64,000 nucleotides of DNA from Streptomyces ochraceiscleroticus (GCF_000720485.1 NZ_JOAX01000002.1:124001-188000), one strand, 5' to 3'. Shown: positions 42,173 through 51,523, counted from the stretch's first letter. The notes: a model not told the origin generated them from the sequence alone. Translations and numbers: made by a program.

Positions 42173-42592
42173 ATGCTGATCCCTCGCAGGGTCAAGCACC
42201 GCAAGCAGCACCACCCGAAGCGCAACGGCATGGCCAAGGGTGGCACCGAGCTGGCCTTCGGTGAGTACGGCATCCAGGCCGTCACCCCGGCTTACGTGAC
42301 GAACCGGCAGATCGAGTCCGCTCGTATCGCCATGACCCGTCACATCAAGCGTGGCGGCAAGGTCTGGATCAACATTTACCCGGACCGCCCGCTGACGAAG
42401 AAGCCGGCCGAGACCCGCATGGGTTCCGGTAAGGGTTCTCCGGAGTGGTGGGTCGCGAACGTCAAGCCCGGTCGGGTGATGTTCGAGCTGTCCTTCCCGA
42501 ACGAAAAGGTTGCGAAGGAGGCGCTCACCCGCGCCGCCCACAAGCTTCCGATGAAGTGCCGCATCGTGCGGCGCGAGGCAGGTGAGTCGTGA
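42173..42592 (+). CDS. rplP: 50S ribosomal protein L16
   Basis: 139 residues, [20 protein letters not shown], the [16 protein letters not shown] block, and [20 protein letters not shown], which contacts tRNA near the A site. Five bases after rpsC; its stop overlaps the rpmC ATG. Confidence 0.97.
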   Translation: MLIPRRVKHRKQHHPKRNGMAKGGTELAFGEYGIQAVTPAYVTNRQIESARIAMTRHIKRGGKVWINIYPDRPLTKKPAETRMGSGKGSPEWWVANVKPGRVMFELSFPNEKVAKEALTRAAHKLPMKCRIVRREAGES

Positions 42593-42816
42593 TGGCGGCC
42601 GGTACCAAGGCGACCGAGCTGCGCGAGCTGAACAACGAGGACCTCGTTGCCAAGCTTCGTGAGGCCAAGGAGGAGCTGTTCAACCTCCGCTTCCAGGCGG
42701 CGACCGGACAGCTCGAAAACCACGGCCGGCTGAAGGCCGTCCGCAAGGACATCGCCCGGATCTACACCCTGATGCGGGAGCGCGAGCTCGGCATCGAGAC
42801 GGTGGAGAGCGCCTGA
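42592..42816 (+). CDS. rpmC: 50S ribosomal protein L29
   Basis: 74-residue helical hairpin protein, [20 protein letters not shown] with [21 protein letters not shown] 42592 overlaps the rplP stop; a GTG three bases earlier would add one residue. Overlaps rpsQ by one base. Confidence 0.96.
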   Translation: MAAGTKATELRELNNEDLVAKLREAKEELFNLRFQAATGQLENHGRLKAVRKDIARIYTLMRERELGIETVESA

Positions 42817-43097
42817 TGAGCGAGACGAATGTGACTGAGAAGAACGAGCGCGGCTTCCGCAAGACCCGTGAGGGTCTGGTCGTCAGCGACAAGATGGACA
42901 AGACCGTCGTCGTCGCCGTCGAGGACCGCGTCAAGCACGCGCTGTACGGCAAGGTCATCCGTCGTACGAACAAGCTCAAGGCGCACGACGAGCAGAACGC
43001 CGCGGGCGTGGGCGACCGTGTCCTCCTCATGGAGACCCGGCCGACCTCCGCGACGAAGCGCTGGCGCGTCGTCGAGATCCTCGAGAAGGCCAAGTAA
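42816..43097 (+). CDS. rpsQ: 30S ribosomal protein S17
   Basis: 93 residues with an OB fold, [20 protein letters not shown] and [20 protein letters not shown]. Last gene of the S10 block; the TAA stop is at the base of a hairpin, and the 127-base gap beyond holds three stem-loops or palindromes and a parS site. Confidence 0.97.
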   Translation: MSETNVTEKNERGFRKTREGLVVSDKMDKTVVVAVEDRVKHALYGKVIRRTNKLKAHDEQNAAGVGDRVLLMETRPTSATKRWRVVEILEKAK

Positions 43098-43113
43098 TTC
43101 CCGCTGGGGAATT
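43096..43113 (+). terminator. hairpin at the rpsQ stop codon
   Basis: AATTCCC (43096-43102) pairs with GGGAATT (43107-43113) around GCTG. The left arm includes the last two bases of the rpsQ TAA. Confidence 0.45.
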
Positions 43114-43124
43114 GCGGCAAGCAC

Positions 43125-43141
43125 ATCCCCCCGAGGGGGAT
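43125..43141 (+). terminator. second hairpin in the rpsQ-rplN gap
   Basis: ATCCCCC (43125-43131) pairs with GGGGGAT (43135-43141) around a 3-base loop CGA. Confidence 0.45.
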
Positions 43142-43167
43142 TCCCTCGGAAAAGTTCCGCCAGGCTC

Positions 43168-43195
43168 GGCAGGGGTTTCACGTGAAACCCCTGCC
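43168..43195. repeat. 28-nt perfect palindrome containing parS
   Basis: The 14 bases GGCAGGGGTTTCAC (43168-43181) are followed directly by their exact reverse complement (43182-43195). As DNA it contains a parS site at 43175-43188; as RNA it would give a strong hairpin. It lies 30 bases before the rplN start. Confidence 0.9.
43175..43188. promoter_or_regulatory. parS site (ParB binding)
   Basis: GTTTCACGTGAAAC is an exact match to the 14-bp parS core bound by Streptomyces ParB. In S. coelicolor most parS sites cluster near oriC, which is several hundred kilobases from the S10 region, so this would be one of the outlying sites. I found no second copy in the window. Confidence 0.88.
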
Positions 43196-43224
43196 GGGAA
43201 CCGGCAGACGATCAGGAGATAGAC

Positions 43225-43593
43225 GTGATCCAGCAGGAGTCTCGGCTGCGCGTCGCCGACAACACGGGTGCGAAGGAAATTCTCACCATCCGTGTTCTCG
43301 GTGGCTCGGGCCGACGCTACGCGGGCATCGGTGACGTCATCGTCGCCACCGTGAAGGATGCGATCCCCGGTGGCAACGTGAAGAAGGGTGACGTCGTCAA
43401 GGCGGTCATCGTGCGCACCGTGAAGGAGCGCCGCCGTCCCGACGGTTCGTACATCCGCTTCGACGAGAACGCGGCCGTCATCCTCAAGAACGATGGCGAC
43501 CCCCGCGGCACCCGTATCTTCGGCCCCGTGGGCCGTGAGCTGCGCGAGAAGAAGTTCATGAAGATCATCTCGCTCGCGCCGGAGGTGCTGTAA
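43225..43593 (+). CDS. rplN: 50S ribosomal protein L14
   Basis: 122 residues, [40 protein letters not shown], and the [20 protein letters not shown] block. GTG start at 43225 after AGGAG. First gene after the parS-containing gap; no clear promoter there, so read-through from rpsQ is possible. Confidence 0.97.
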   Translation: MIQQESRLRVADNTGAKEILTIRVLGGSGRRYAGIGDVIVATVKDAIPGGNVKKGDVVKAVIVRTVKERRRPDGSYIRFDENAAVILKNDGDPRGTRIFGPVGRELREKKFMKIISLAPEVL

Positions 43594-43596
43594 CCG

Positions 43597-43920
43597 ATGA
43601 AGATCAAGAAGGGCGACCTGGTCCAGGTCATCACCGGTAAGGACAAGGGCAAGCAGGGCAAGGTCATCGCGGCCTTCCCCCGCGAGGACCGTGTTCTGGT
43701 CGAGGGTGTCAACCGGGTCAAGAAGCACACCAAGGCCGGTCAGACCGCTCGCGGTTCGCAGACCGGCGGCATTGTGACGACCGAGGCCCCCATCCACGTC
43801 AGCAACGTTCAGCTGGTTGTGGAGAAGGACGGCAACAAGGTTGTCACCCGCGTCGGGTACCGCTTCGATGACGAAGGCAACAAGATCCGCGTTGCCAAGC
43901 GGACCGGTGAGGACATCTGA
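43597..43920 (+). CDS. rplX: 50S ribosomal protein L24
   Basis: 107 residues with an N-terminal KOW domain, [20 protein letters not shown], and the [18 protein letters not shown] block. Assembly initiator of the 50S. Three bases after rplN; overlaps rplE by one base. Confidence 0.97.
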   Translation: MKIKKGDLVQVITGKDKGKQGKVIAAFPREDRVLVEGVNRVKKHTKAGQTARGSQTGGIVTTEAPIHVSNVQLVVEKDGNKVVTRVGYRFDDEGNKIRVAKRTGEDI

Positions 43921-44480
43921 TGACTGCCACCACCAACGCGCCGCGCCTCAAGCAGCGCTACCGCGAAGAGATCGCCGGGAAGCTGAAGGACGAGTTCTCG
44001 TACGAGAACGTCATGCAGATCCCCGGTCTGACCAAGATCGTGGTCAACATGGGTGTGGGCGACGCCGCCCGCGACTCCAAGCTGATCGAGGGCGCCATCC
44101 GCGACCTCACCACGATCACCGGCCAGAAGCCGGCCGTGACCAAGGCCCGCAAGTCCATCGCGCAGTTCAAGCTGCGTGAGGGCCAGCCGATCGGTGCCCA
44201 CGTCACCCTCCGCGGTGACCGCATGTGGGAGTTCCTGGACCGCCTGCTGTCGCTCGCGCTGCCGCGCATCCGCGACTTCCGTGGTCTGTCGCCGAAGCAG
44301 TTCGACGGCCGGGGCAACTACACCTTCGGTCTCACGGAGCAGGTCATGTTCCACGAGATCGACCAGGACAAGATCGACCGTACCCGGGGTATGGACATCA
44401 CCGTGGTCACCACGGCGACCAACGACGACGAGGGCCGTGCCCTCCTCCGTCACCTCGGCTTCCCGTTCAAGGAGGCGTGA
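43920..44480 (+). CDS. rplE: 50S ribosomal protein L5
   Basis: 186 residues. [20 protein letters not shown] and [20 protein letters not shown] bind 5S rRNA and the central protuberance. The ATG overlaps the rplX stop; rpsZ begins 5 bases after its stop. Confidence 0.97.
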   Translation: MTATTNAPRLKQRYREEIAGKLKDEFSYENVMQIPGLTKIVVNMGVGDAARDSKLIEGAIRDLTTITGQKPAVTKARKSIAQFKLREGQPIGAHVTLRGDRMWEFLDRLLSLALPRIRDFRGLSPKQFDGRGNYTFGLTEQVMFHEIDQDKIDRTRGMDITVVTTATNDDEGRALLRHLGFPFKEA

Positions 44481-44485
44481 GCGAG

Positions 44486-44671
44486 ATGGCGAAGAAGGCT
44501 CTCATCGCGAAGGCTGCTCGCAAGCCCAAGTTCGGCGTGCGCGCGTACACCCGCTGCCAGCGCTGCGGTCGTCCGCACTCCGTCTACCGCAAGTTCGGCC
44601 TGTGCCGCGTGTGCCTTCGTGAGATGGCTCACCGTGGCGAGCTGCCGGGCGTGACCAAGAGCTCCTGGTAA
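44486..44671 (+). CDS. rpsZ: 30S ribosomal protein S14 type Z (zinc form)
   Basis: 61 residues with a zinc ribbon at Cys24, Cys27, Cys40 and Cys43 (CQRC, CRVC). This is the C+ form; many Streptomyces also have a zinc-independent S14 elsewhere under Zur. The TAA stop lies inside a 10-bp hairpin (44667-44691), after which rpsH starts 241 bases away. Confidence 0.97.
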   Translation: MAKKALIAKAARKPKFGVRAYTRCQRCGRPHSVYRKFGLCRVCLREMAHRGELPGVTKSSW

Positions 44672-44691
44672 GTCCCCACTTGGGATTTACC
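44667..44691 (+). terminator. hairpin containing the rpsZ stop codon
   Basis: GGTAAGTCCC (44667-44676) pairs with GGGATTTACC (44682-44691), with one G-U pair and a 5-base loop. The TAA stop (44669-44671) is in the left arm. A further TTACCG/CGGTAA pairing overlaps it (44687-44706), so two alternative folds are possible. Confidence 0.55.
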
Positions 44692-44741
44692 GGAGGCTCT
44701 CGGTAAGCATTCGGATGGCGTGGTGCCCCACCCATATCACC

Positions 44742-44747
44742 TAGAGT
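44742..44747 (+). promoter_or_regulatory. candidate -10 box upstream of rpsH
   Basis: TAGAGT fits TANNNT in the 241-base gap before rpsH and is the best -10 candidate there, but its -35 (region 44719-44724) is poor. A leader of about 160 bases would result. Confidence 0.35.
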
Positions 44748-44912
44748 GGAAGGGTTGGGCGCCTCGCCGCCCGAGACCGACCGCGGGCCACCGTGCCCGC
44801 TCAAAGTCGCTTACTACGCCGTAGGTCCCCGTGCCGCACCCGTCCCGCCCATGAGTGGGGAGAGGGATGGCGCATATAGGAAACCCCGGCGAGAGAGGCC
44901 GAAGGCCAATTC

Positions 44913-45311
44913 ATGACCATGACTGACCCCATCGCAGACATGCTGACTCGTCTGCGTAACGCGAACTCGGCATACCACGACACCGTGTCGATGCCGCACA
45001 GCAAGATCAAGTCGCACATCGCGGAAATCCTCCAGCAGGAGGGTTACATCACCGGCTGGAAGGTCGAGGACGCCGAGGTCGGCAAGAACCTCGTCCTCGA
45101 GCTGAAGTTCGGCCCGAACCGCGAGCGCTCGATCGCCGGCATCAAGCGGATTTCGAAGCCGGGCCTGCGGGTCTACGCAAAGTCCACCAACCTGCCGAAG
45201 GTCCTCGGCGGCCTGGGCGTGGCGATCATCTCCACGTCCCACGGTCTCCTGACCGGTCAGCAGGCCAGCAAGAAGGGTGTAGGCGGAGAAGTTCTCGCCT
45301 ACGTCTGGTAA
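44913..45311 (+). CDS. rpsH: 30S ribosomal protein S8
   Basis: 132 residues, [20 protein letters not shown] to [20 protein letters not shown]. In E. coli S8 represses the spc operon. ATG 44913 with an in-frame ATG 6 bases later. A long upstream gap with hairpin and a -10-like box suggests it can be transcribed independently of rpsZ. Confidence 0.96.
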   Translation: MTMTDPIADMLTRLRNANSAYHDTVSMPHSKIKSHIAEILQQEGYITGWKVEDAEVGKNLVLELKFGPNRERSIAGIKRISKPGLRVYAKSTNLPKVLGGLGVAIISTSHGLLTGQQASKKGVGGEVLAYVW

Positions 45312-45333
45312 CCAGGGAACGGAGGAATAGCTA

Positions 45334-45873
45334 ATGTCGCGTATTGGCAAGCTGCCCATCCAGGTTCCCGCTGGTGTGGACGTCACCATCGATGGCCGGA
45401 CGGTCTCCGTGAAGGGCCCCAAGGGTTCCCTTCAGCACACGGTCGCCGCGCCCATCGAGGTCGCCAAGGGTGAGGACGGCGCCATTGCCGTCACCCGCCC
45501 GAACGACGAGCGTCAGAACAAGGCCCTGCACGGCCTGTCCCGCACGCTGGTGGCGAACATGATCACCGGCGTGACCCAGGGCTACAGCAAGGCGCTCGAG
45601 ATCAGCGGTGTGGGTTACCGCGTCCAGGCGAAGGGCTCCAACCTGGAGTTCTCGCTGGGCTACAGCCACCCGATCCTGATCGAGGCGCCCGAGGGCATCT
45701 CGTTCAAGGTCGAGTCCCCGACCAAGCTCAGCGTCGAGGGCATCGACAAGCAGAAGGTCGGCGAGGTCGCCGCGAACATCCGCAAGCTGCGTAAGCCCGA
45801 CCCGTACAAGGCCAAGGGCGTCAAGTACGCCGGCGAGGTCATCCGCCGCAAGGTCGGAAAGGCTGGTAAGTAA
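45334..45873 (+). CDS. rplF: 50S ribosomal protein L6
   Basis: 179 residues, [40 protein letters not shown] and the C-terminal [20 protein letters not shown]. Near the factor-binding site; gentamicin-resistance site in other species. 22 bases after rpsH. Confidence 0.97.
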   Translation: MSRIGKLPIQVPAGVDVTIDGRTVSVKGPKGSLQHTVAAPIEVAKGEDGAIAVTRPNDERQNKALHGLSRTLVANMITGVTQGYSKALEISGVGYRVQAKGSNLEFSLGYSHPILIEAPEGISFKVESPTKLSVEGIDKQKVGEVAANIRKLRKPDPYKAKGVKYAGEVIRRKVGKAGK

Positions 45874-45876
45874 GCC

Positions 45877-46260
45877 ATGGCATACGGTGTGAAGATCGCT
45901 AAGGGCGACGCCTACAAGCGCGCCGCTGCGAAGCGTCGCCACATCCGCATCCGTAAGCGGATTTCGGGTACTTCGGAGCGTCCTCGTCTGGTCGTGACGC
46001 GGTCCAACCGTGGCATCACCGCCCAGGTCATCGACGACATCAAGGGCCACACCCTGGCCTCTGCGTCGACGCTGGACGCGTCGATCCGCGGTGGCGAGGG
46101 CGACAAGAGCGCGCAGGCGAAGCAGGTCGGCGCCCTGGTCGCCGAGCGTGCCAAGGCTGCCGGTGTCGAGGCCGTCGTGTTCGACCGTGGTGGCAAGCAG
46201 TACGCCGGGCGGATTGCCGCTCTGGCCGACGCCGCCCGCGAAGCCGGGCTGAAGTTCTGA
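45877..46260 (+). CDS. rplR: 50S ribosomal protein L18
   Basis: 127 residues, [20 protein letters not shown] and [20 protein letters not shown], binding 5S rRNA with L5. Three bases after rplF. Confidence 0.96.
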   Translation: MAYGVKIAKGDAYKRAAAKRRHIRIRKRISGTSERPRLVVTRSNRGITAQVIDDIKGHTLASASTLDASIRGGEGDKSAQAKQVGALVAERAKAAGVEAVVFDRGGKQYAGRIAALADAAREAGLKF

Positions 46261-46306
46261 GCCCCGGTTCCGTAGCTAGCGGACGTAACAGAGAGAGGTA
46301 ATTCCA

Positions 46307-46912
46307 ATGGCTGGACCCCAGCGCCGCGGTGGCGGCGCCGGTGGCGGCGAGCGGCGGGACCGTAAGGACCGGCGGGACGGCGGCGCAGCTGCCGAAAAGA
46401 CCGCCTACGTCGAGCGTGTTGTCGCCATCAACCGTGTCGCCAAGGTTGTGAAGGGTGGTCGTCGCTTCAGCTTCACCGCGCTGGTCGTGGTGGGCGACGG
46501 TGACGGCACCGTGGGTGTCGGTTACGGCAAGGCCAAGGAGGTGCCGGCCGCCATCGCCAAGGGTGTTGAGGAGGCCAAGAAGCACTTCTTCAAGGTCCCC
46601 CGTATCGCCGGCACCATCCCGCACCCCATCCAGGGCGAGAAGGCCGCGGGCGTCGTCCTGCTCAAGCCTGCTTCCCCCGGTACCGGTGTGATCGCCGGTG
46701 GCCCGGTGCGCGCCGTGCTCGAGTGCGCCGGCATCCACGACGTGCTGAGCAAGTCGCTCGGTTCGTCGAACCCGATCAACATCGTGCACGCCACGGTGAC
46801 CGCGCTTCAGGGCCTTCAGCGCCCCGAGGAGATCGCGGCCCGTCGTGGCCTGCCGCTGGAGGACGTTGCTCCCGCCGCTCTGCTGCGGGCGCGTGCCGGG
46901 GTGAACGCGTGA
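46307..46912 (+). CDS. rpsE: 30S ribosomal protein S5
   Basis: 201 residues, longer than E. coli S5 through an N-terminal Arg/Gly-rich extension ([20 protein letters not shown]). The core [20 protein letters not shown] contains the spectinomycin loop, with no visible change. The stop overlaps the rpmD ATG. Confidence 0.97.
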   Translation: MAGPQRRGGGAGGGERRDRKDRRDGGAAAEKTAYVERVVAINRVAKVVKGGRRFSFTALVVVGDGDGTVGVGYGKAKEVPAAIAKGVEEAKKHFFKVPRIAGTIPHPIQGEKAAGVVLLKPASPGTGVIAGGPVRAVLECAGIHDVLSKSLGSSNPINIVHATVTALQGLQRPEEIAARRGLPLEDVAPAALLRARAGVNA

Positions 46913-47091
46913 TGCGCATCAAGATCACCCAGACGAAGTCCTACATCGGTAGCAAGCAGAACCACCGTGACACGCTGCGTTCGCTCGGCCTCAAGCGCCT
47001 GAACGACAGCGTCGTCCGGGAGGCCCGTCCCGAGGTCGTCGGCATGGTGCACACCGTGCGTCACCTGGTGACGGTCGAGGAGGTCGACTGA
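46912..47091 (+). CDS. rpmD: 50S ribosomal protein L30
   Basis: 59 residues, [20 protein letters not shown] to [22 protein letters not shown] 46912 overlaps the rpsE stop; rplO begins one base after its stop. Confidence 0.95.
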   Translation: MRIKITQTKSYIGSKQNHRDTLRSLGLKRLNDSVVREARPEVVGMVHTVRHLVTVEEVD

Positions 47092-47092
47092 C

Positions 47093-47548
47093 ATGGCGGA
47101 GAACAACCCGCTGAAGGTCCACAACCTCCGTCCTGCCCCGGGCGCCAAGACCGCCAAGACCCGTGTGGGTCGTGGTGAGGCGTCCAAGGGTAAGACCGCT
47201 GGTCGTGGTACCAAGGGCACGAAGGCCCGTTACCAGGTTCCGGAGCGCTTCGAGGGTGGCCAGATGCCCCTCCACATGCGTCTCCCGAAGCTGAAGGGCT
47301 TCAAGAACCCCGCCCACAAGCAGTTCCAGGTGGTGAACCTGGAGAAGCTGGCCGCGCTGTACCCCGAGGGTGGCGAGGTCACGGTGGCCGACCTGGTCGC
47401 CAAGGGCGCGGTGCGCAACAACGAGCTCGTCAAGGTCCTGGGCCAGGGCGAGATCTCCGTGGCGCTGACGGTGACGGTTGACGCCGTTTCCGGCTCCGCC
47501 AAGGAGAAGATCGCCGCCGCCGGCGGCAGCGTCACCGAGCTGCTCTGA
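47093..47548 (+). CDS. rplO: 50S ribosomal protein L15
   Basis: 151 residues, [40 protein letters not shown], and the C-terminal [15 protein letters not shown]. The last ribosomal gene before the terminator and secY. Confidence 0.97.
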   Translation: MAENNPLKVHNLRPAPGAKTAKTRVGRGEASKGKTAGRGTKGTKARYQVPERFEGGQMPLHMRLPKLKGFKNPAHKQFQVVNLEKLAALYPEGGEVTVADLVAKGAVRNNELVKVLGQGEISVALTVTVDAVSGSAKEKIAAAGGSVTELL

Positions 47549-47587
47549 CACCTCTCTGACGCCGCTCCGACGCGAGTGAATCAACTG

Positions 47588-47621
47588 ACCGGGGATGCCC
47601 ACGAATTGGGGCATCCCCGGT
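47588..47621 (+). terminator. intrinsic terminator between rplO and secY
   Basis: ACCGGGGATGCCC (47588-47600) pairs perfectly with GGGCATCCCCGGT (47609-47621), 40 bases after rplO. A TACTTT -10-like box (47675-47680) downstream suggests secY has its own promoter, though no good -35 is visible. Confidence 0.85.
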
Positions 47622-47831
47622 TGGTCGTTCCAAGGGGGGCATGGTCGCCGGTAAGGTGGCGTGCACTATTGCTGTACTTTCGCCGGGGGCTGCCGCATCA
47701 GGTGACTGATGTGGCGGACCGCGGAGAATACGCCGCGTGGCCGGGGGCCACGCGGTTTTCGGCCGCTCAGTATTCGTAGATCCTCAAGACCGTCACCTCT
47801 CGCCCACGAGGCGGGGGGCGCAGGAGGCACC

Positions 47832-49145
47832 GTGCTCACCGCGTTCGCCCGAGCGTTCAAGACGCCCGACCTGCGCAAGAAGCTGCTGTTCACGCTGGGC
47901 ATCGTGCTGGTCTATCGGCTCGGGGCGCACGTACCGGTTCCAGGAGTGAACTACTCCAACGTCGAAACCTGCATGAAGCAGGCCGGCTCCGGTAGTGGGC
48001 TTTTCGGCCTGGTGAACATGTTCAGCGGCGGTGCGCTGCTCAAGATCACACTCTTCGCGCTCGGGATCATGCCGTACATCACGGCGAGCATCATCCTTCA
48101 GCTGCTCACCGTGGTGATCCCACGGCTGGAGGCCCTGAAGAAGGAGGGGCAGTCCGGGCAGGCGAAGATCACGCAGTACACCCGGTACCTCACCGTGGCG
48201 CTCGCGATCCTGCAGGGCACCGGCCTGGTGGCCACGGCCCGCAGTGGTTCGCTGTTCAGCACCTGCACCCTGCGCAACGAAATCATTCCCGACCCGGCCA
48301 TCTTCACGACCATCACGATGGTCATCTGCATGACCGCCGGCACCGGCGTCGTCATGTGGCTGGGTGAGCTCATCACGGACCGCGGCATCGGCAACGGCAT
48401 GTCGATCCTGATGTTCATCTCGATCGCCTCCGGCTTCCCGGCCGCGCTGTGGCAGATCAAGGTCTCCGGCAAGCTCGCCGACGGCTGGATCGAATTCGGC
48501 TCCGTGATCGCCATCGGACTCGTGATGATCGCGCTGGTGGTCTTCGTCGAGCAGGCCCAGCGCCGTATCCCCGTGCAGTACGCCAAGCGGATGATCGGGC
48601 GTCGTTCGTACGGCGGAACGTCCACCTATATCCCGCTCAAGGTGAATCAGGCAGGTGTGATTCCTGTCATTTTCGCGTCGTCGCTGCTCTACATCCCTGC
48701 GCTCATCGCGCAGTTCAGCGGCTCGAAGGCAGGCTGGGCCACGTGGCTTCAGACACACTTCCAGCGTGGAGATGGGCCGGTTTACATCGTTACGTACTTC
48801 CTGCTGATCGTGTTCTTCGCCTTCTTCTACGTCGCCATCTCCTTCAACCCCGAAGAAGTTGCCGACAACATGAAGAAGTATGGTGGCTTCATCCCGGGTA
48901 TCCGGGCTGGTCGCCCGACGGCCGAGTACCTCAGCTACGTGCTCAACCGGATCACGTGGCCGGGCTCGCTGTATCTGGGTCTCATCGCGCTGGTGCCGAC
49001 GGTGGCGCTGGTGCTGTTCAACGCGGACCAGAACTTCCCGTTCGGCGGGACGAGCATCCTGATCATCGTGGGTGTGGGTCTGGAGACCGTTAAGCAGATC
49101 GAGAGCCAGCTTCAGCAGCGTAACTACGAAGGGTTCCTCCGCTGA
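47832..49145 (+). CDS. secY: preprotein translocase subunit SecY
   Basis: 437 residues with ten transmembrane helices; channel protein of the Sec translocon. GTG 47832 follows CAGGAGG by about 5 bases; the reading frame upstream is not SecY-like. Landmarks: LRKKLLFTLGIVLVYRLGAH, FALGIMPYITASIILQLLTV (plug region), VNQAGVIPVIFASSLLYIPA, and KKYGGFIPGIRAGRPTAEYL. Its stop overlaps the adk ATG. Confidence 0.97.
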   Translation: MLTAFARAFKTPDLRKKLLFTLGIVLVYRLGAHVPVPGVNYSNVETCMKQAGSGSGLFGLVNMFSGGALLKITLFALGIMPYITASIILQLLTVVIPRLEALKKEGQSGQAKITQYTRYLTVALAILQGTGLVATARSGSLFSTCTLRNEIIPDPAIFTTITMVICMTAGTGVVMWLGELITDRGIGNGMSILMFISIASGFPAALWQIKVSGKLADGWIEFGSVIAIGLVMIALVVFVEQAQRRIPVQYAKRMIGRRSYGGTSTYIPLKVNQAGVIPVIFASSLLYIPALIAQFSGSKAGWATWLQTHFQRGDGPVYIVTYFLLIVFFAFFYVAISFNPEEVADNMKKYGGFIPGIRAGRPTAEYLSYVLNRITWPGSLYLGLIALVPTVALVLFNADQNFPFGGTSILIIVGVGLETVKQIESQLQQRNYEGFLR

Positions 49146-49801
49146 TGCGAATCGTCCTCGTCGGTCCTCCTGGGGCAGGCAAGGGTACGCAGGCTGCGTA
49201 CCTCGCCGAGAACCTCGCCATCCCGCACATCTCCACGGGTGACCTGTTCCGCGCCAACATCAGCCAGGGCACCGAGCTCGGCAAGCAGGCCAAGGCGTAC
49301 ATGGACGCGGGCAACCTGGTGCCGGACGAGGTCACGATCGGCATGGCCAAGGACCGCATGGAGCAGCCCGACGCCGCGAACGGCTTCCTGCTGGACGGCT
49401 TCCCGCGCAACCTCGCGCAGGCCGAGGCGCTGGACGGCATCCTCCAGGACGCCGACCAGAAGCTGGACGCGGTGCTGGACCTGGAGGTCCCGGAGGAAGA
49501 GGTCGTCAAGCGCATCTCCGGCCGCCGGATGTGCCGCAAGGACGGCAAGCACATCTTCCACGTCGAGTACAGCCCCTCGAAGACGGACGGCGTCTGCGAC
49601 ATCTGCGGCGGCGAGCTGTACCAGCGCGAGGACGACCGTGAGGACACGGTGCGCAAGCGGCTGGAGGTCTACCACACGGAGACCGAGCCGATCATCGACT
49701 ACTACAAGGCGCAGGACCTCGTGGTGACCATCCCGGCGCTCGGGAAGGTCGACGAGGTCACGCAGCGCGCGATGGCGGCCCTGGAGCGCGAGGCCGCGTA
49801 A
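49145..49801 (+). CDS. adk: adenylate kinase
   Basis: 218-residue long-lid enzyme. P loop GPPGAGKGT at residues 7-15, AMP-site STGDLFRANI and LLDGFPRN. The LID carries MCRKDGKHIFH and VCDICGG, a Cys/His set typical of zinc-binding lids. secY-adk-map is the classical order; ATG overlaps the secY stop. A 16-bp hairpin follows. Confidence 0.97.
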   Translation: MRIVLVGPPGAGKGTQAAYLAENLAIPHISTGDLFRANISQGTELGKQAKAYMDAGNLVPDEVTIGMAKDRMEQPDAANGFLLDGFPRNLAQAEALDGILQDADQKLDAVLDLEVPEEEVVKRISGRRMCRKDGKHIFHVEYSPSKTDGVCDICGGELYQREDDREDTVRKRLEVYHTETEPIIDYYKAQDLVVTIPALGKVDEVTQRAMAALEREAA

Positions 49802-49819
49802 CAGCGGGAGCACTCTCCG

Positions 49820-49858
49820 ATACGGCCGCGGCGCCCCTGACGGGCACCGCGGCCGTAT
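49820..49858 (+). terminator. hairpin between adk and map
   Basis: ATACGGCCGCGG (49820-49831) with CCGCGGCCGTAT (49847-49858), continued inwards by GCCC/GGGC across one mismatch, making a 16-bp stem 19 bases after adk. Confidence 0.75.
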
Positions 49859-49964
49859 TGCGTACGGGTACCGTGGTAGCGGCAACCATTAATTGATGAA
49901 CCACGACGGCGATCGGCCACCTCCGCGAGAGCGGCGGCGGTTTAGCCGCAAAGGAAGGCCCCTG

Positions 49965-50801
49965 ATGGTGGAGATCAAGACCCCGGAGCAGATCGCGAAG
50001 ATGCGCGAAGCGGGGCTGGTCGTCGCCGCGATTCACGCCGCAACGCGCGAGGCGGCGGTGCCCGGGGCCACCACCAAGGACCTGGACGACGCCGCGCGCA
50101 AGGTGCTGGCCGAGCACGGCGCCAAGTCGAACTTCCTCGGGTACGGCGGTTTCCCCGCGACGATCTGCACGTCGGTGAACGACGTGGTCGTGCACGGCAT
50201 CCCCTCCGCGGACACCGTCCTGCAGGACGGCGACATCATCTCCATCGACTGCGGCGCGATCGTGGACGGCTGGCACGGTGACGCCGCGTACACGGCCTTC
50301 GTGGGCTCCGGTCACTCCGCGGAGCTGATCGAGCTGAGCCGGGTGACCGAGGAGTCGATGTGGGCCGGCATCGCCGCGGTCCGCAAGGGCAACCGCCTGG
50401 TCGACATCTCCAAGGCCATCGAGGGCTACATCAAGCGCCAGCCGCGTCCGTCCTCCGGCAAGTACGGCATCGTCGAGGACTACGGCGGCCACGGCATCGG
50501 ATCGCAGATGCACATGGATCCGCACCTGCTGAACTACGTCGACCGCAAGCGCGGCCGCGGCCCGAAGCTGGTCCCCGGCTTCTGCATCGCCATCGAGCCG
50601 ATGGTCAACCTCGGTACGGCCAAGACCCACGTCCTCGAGGACGACTGGACCGTGAAGTCCAACGACGGCGGCTGGTCCTCGCACTGGGAGCACTCGGTCG
50701 CGCTGACCGAGCAGGGGCCCCTGGTCCTGACGGCCTCCGACGGCGGCAAGGCCAAGCTCGCCGAATACGGTATCGAGACTGCTCCCGATCCCCTGGCGTA
50801 A
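49965..50801 (+). CDS. map: methionine aminopeptidase, type I
   Basis: 278 residues from ATG 49965 (MVEIKTPEQIAKMREAGLVV) after GGAAGG; an upstream ATG at 49893 would add 24 Arg/Pro-rich residues and is unlikely. Metal ligands lie in IDCGAIVDGWHGDAAY (two Asp), GHGIG, IEPMVNLG and WEHSVALTEQG. Removes initiator Met after deformylation. Confidence 0.95.
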   Translation: MVEIKTPEQIAKMREAGLVVAAIHAATREAAVPGATTKDLDDAARKVLAEHGAKSNFLGYGGFPATICTSVNDVVVHGIPSADTVLQDGDIISIDCGAIVDGWHGDAAYTAFVGSGHSAELIELSRVTEESMWAGIAAVRKGNRLVDISKAIEGYIKRQPRPSSGKYGIVEDYGGHGIGSQMHMDPHLLNYVDRKRGRGPKLVPGFCIAIEPMVNLGTAKTHVLEDDWTVKSNDGGWSSHWEHSVALTEQGPLVLTASDGGKAKLAEYGIETAPDPLA

Positions 50802-50831
50802 CGATCTCCGTGGCTGGGCAATAATCGTGGA

Positions 50832-50861
50832 TTCGTCTTTTCGTGTGCACTGACGTAGACT
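50832..50861 (+). promoter_or_regulatory. candidate infA promoter
   Basis: TAGACT (50856-50861) is a good -10 box, preceded at 18 bases by a weak TTCGTC (50832-50837). Lies in the map-infA gap, giving a leader of about 100 bases. Confidence 0.4.
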
Positions 50862-50963
50862 GACGCGTCGGATCTCGTGCATCCGTATGCCTGCGTCCCC
50901 GGACGCAAGGATCGGGTGAATTGTACGAGAGCTGATCAAGGTAGCCGATTCGAAGGGCGAAGC

Positions 50964-51185
50964 GTGGCCAAGAAGCAAGGTGCCATCGAGATCGAGGGCA
51001 CCGTGATCGAGTCCCTCCCGAACGCGATGTTCAAGGTGGAGCTTCAGAACGGTCACCAGGTCCTCGCGCACATCAGTGGCAAGATGCGGATGCACTACAT
51101 CCGCATCCTCCCGGATGACCGGGTCGTGGTGGAGCTCTCTCCGTACGACCTGACGCGTGGACGGATCGTCTACCGCTACAAGTAG
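50964..51185 (+). CDS. infA: translation initiation factor IF-1
   Basis: 73-residue OB-fold protein, [40 protein letters not shown] and [19 protein letters not shown] 50964 follows GAAGGG by 6 bases. First gene of the alpha block. Confidence 0.97.
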   Translation: MAKKQGAIEIEGTVIESLPNAMFKVELQNGHQVLAHISGKMRMHYIRILPDDRVVVELSPYDLTRGRIVYRYK

Positions 51186-51242
51186 ATCTTGCCGCTGCCC
51201 CTCCCGTGGGGCGTACGGCACTGACCCGGAGAACCTCACCCC

Positions 51243-51356
51243 ATGAAGGTCAAGCCGAGCGTCAAGAAGATCTGCGACAAGTGCAAGGTGATCCGCCGCC
51301 ACGGCCGGGTCATGGTCATCTGCGACAACCTGCGCCACAAGCAGCGCCAGGGCTGA
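51243..51356 (+). CDS. rpmJ: 50S ribosomal protein L36 (zinc form)
   Basis: 37 residues, [20 protein letters not shown]. Zinc ligands Cys11, Cys14, Cys27 and His32 are all present. 57 bases after infA and too short for most gene finders. Confidence 0.96.
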   Translation: MKVKPSVKKICDKCKVIRRHGRVMVICDNLRHKQRQG

Positions 51357-51488
51357 CGCACGACCTGCACTTCCGCAGTTCTTCGCGCGACGCAAGCACA
51401 TACGTACATACGCAGAGCCCGTCGGGCCGTAATGGCTGACGACACCTCCGGCGGGGGCCGGGGACCCAGGACGTACCACTGCTTCTCA

Positions 51489-51523
51489 CACAAGAGCGGT
51501 CGGCGACTGGGAGCGGCTCTGTG
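51489..51523 (+). promoter_or_regulatory. possible structured leader of rpsM
   Basis: CACAAGAGC (51489-51497) pairs with GCTCTGTG (51516-51523) with one bulged A, enclosing GGTCGGCGACTGGGAGCG with an internal GTC/GAC pair. It ends about 30 bases before the rpsM ATG in a 199-base gap. In E. coli the same gene is preceded by the S4-binding pseudoknot; I cannot show a pseudoknot here. Confidence 0.4.
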
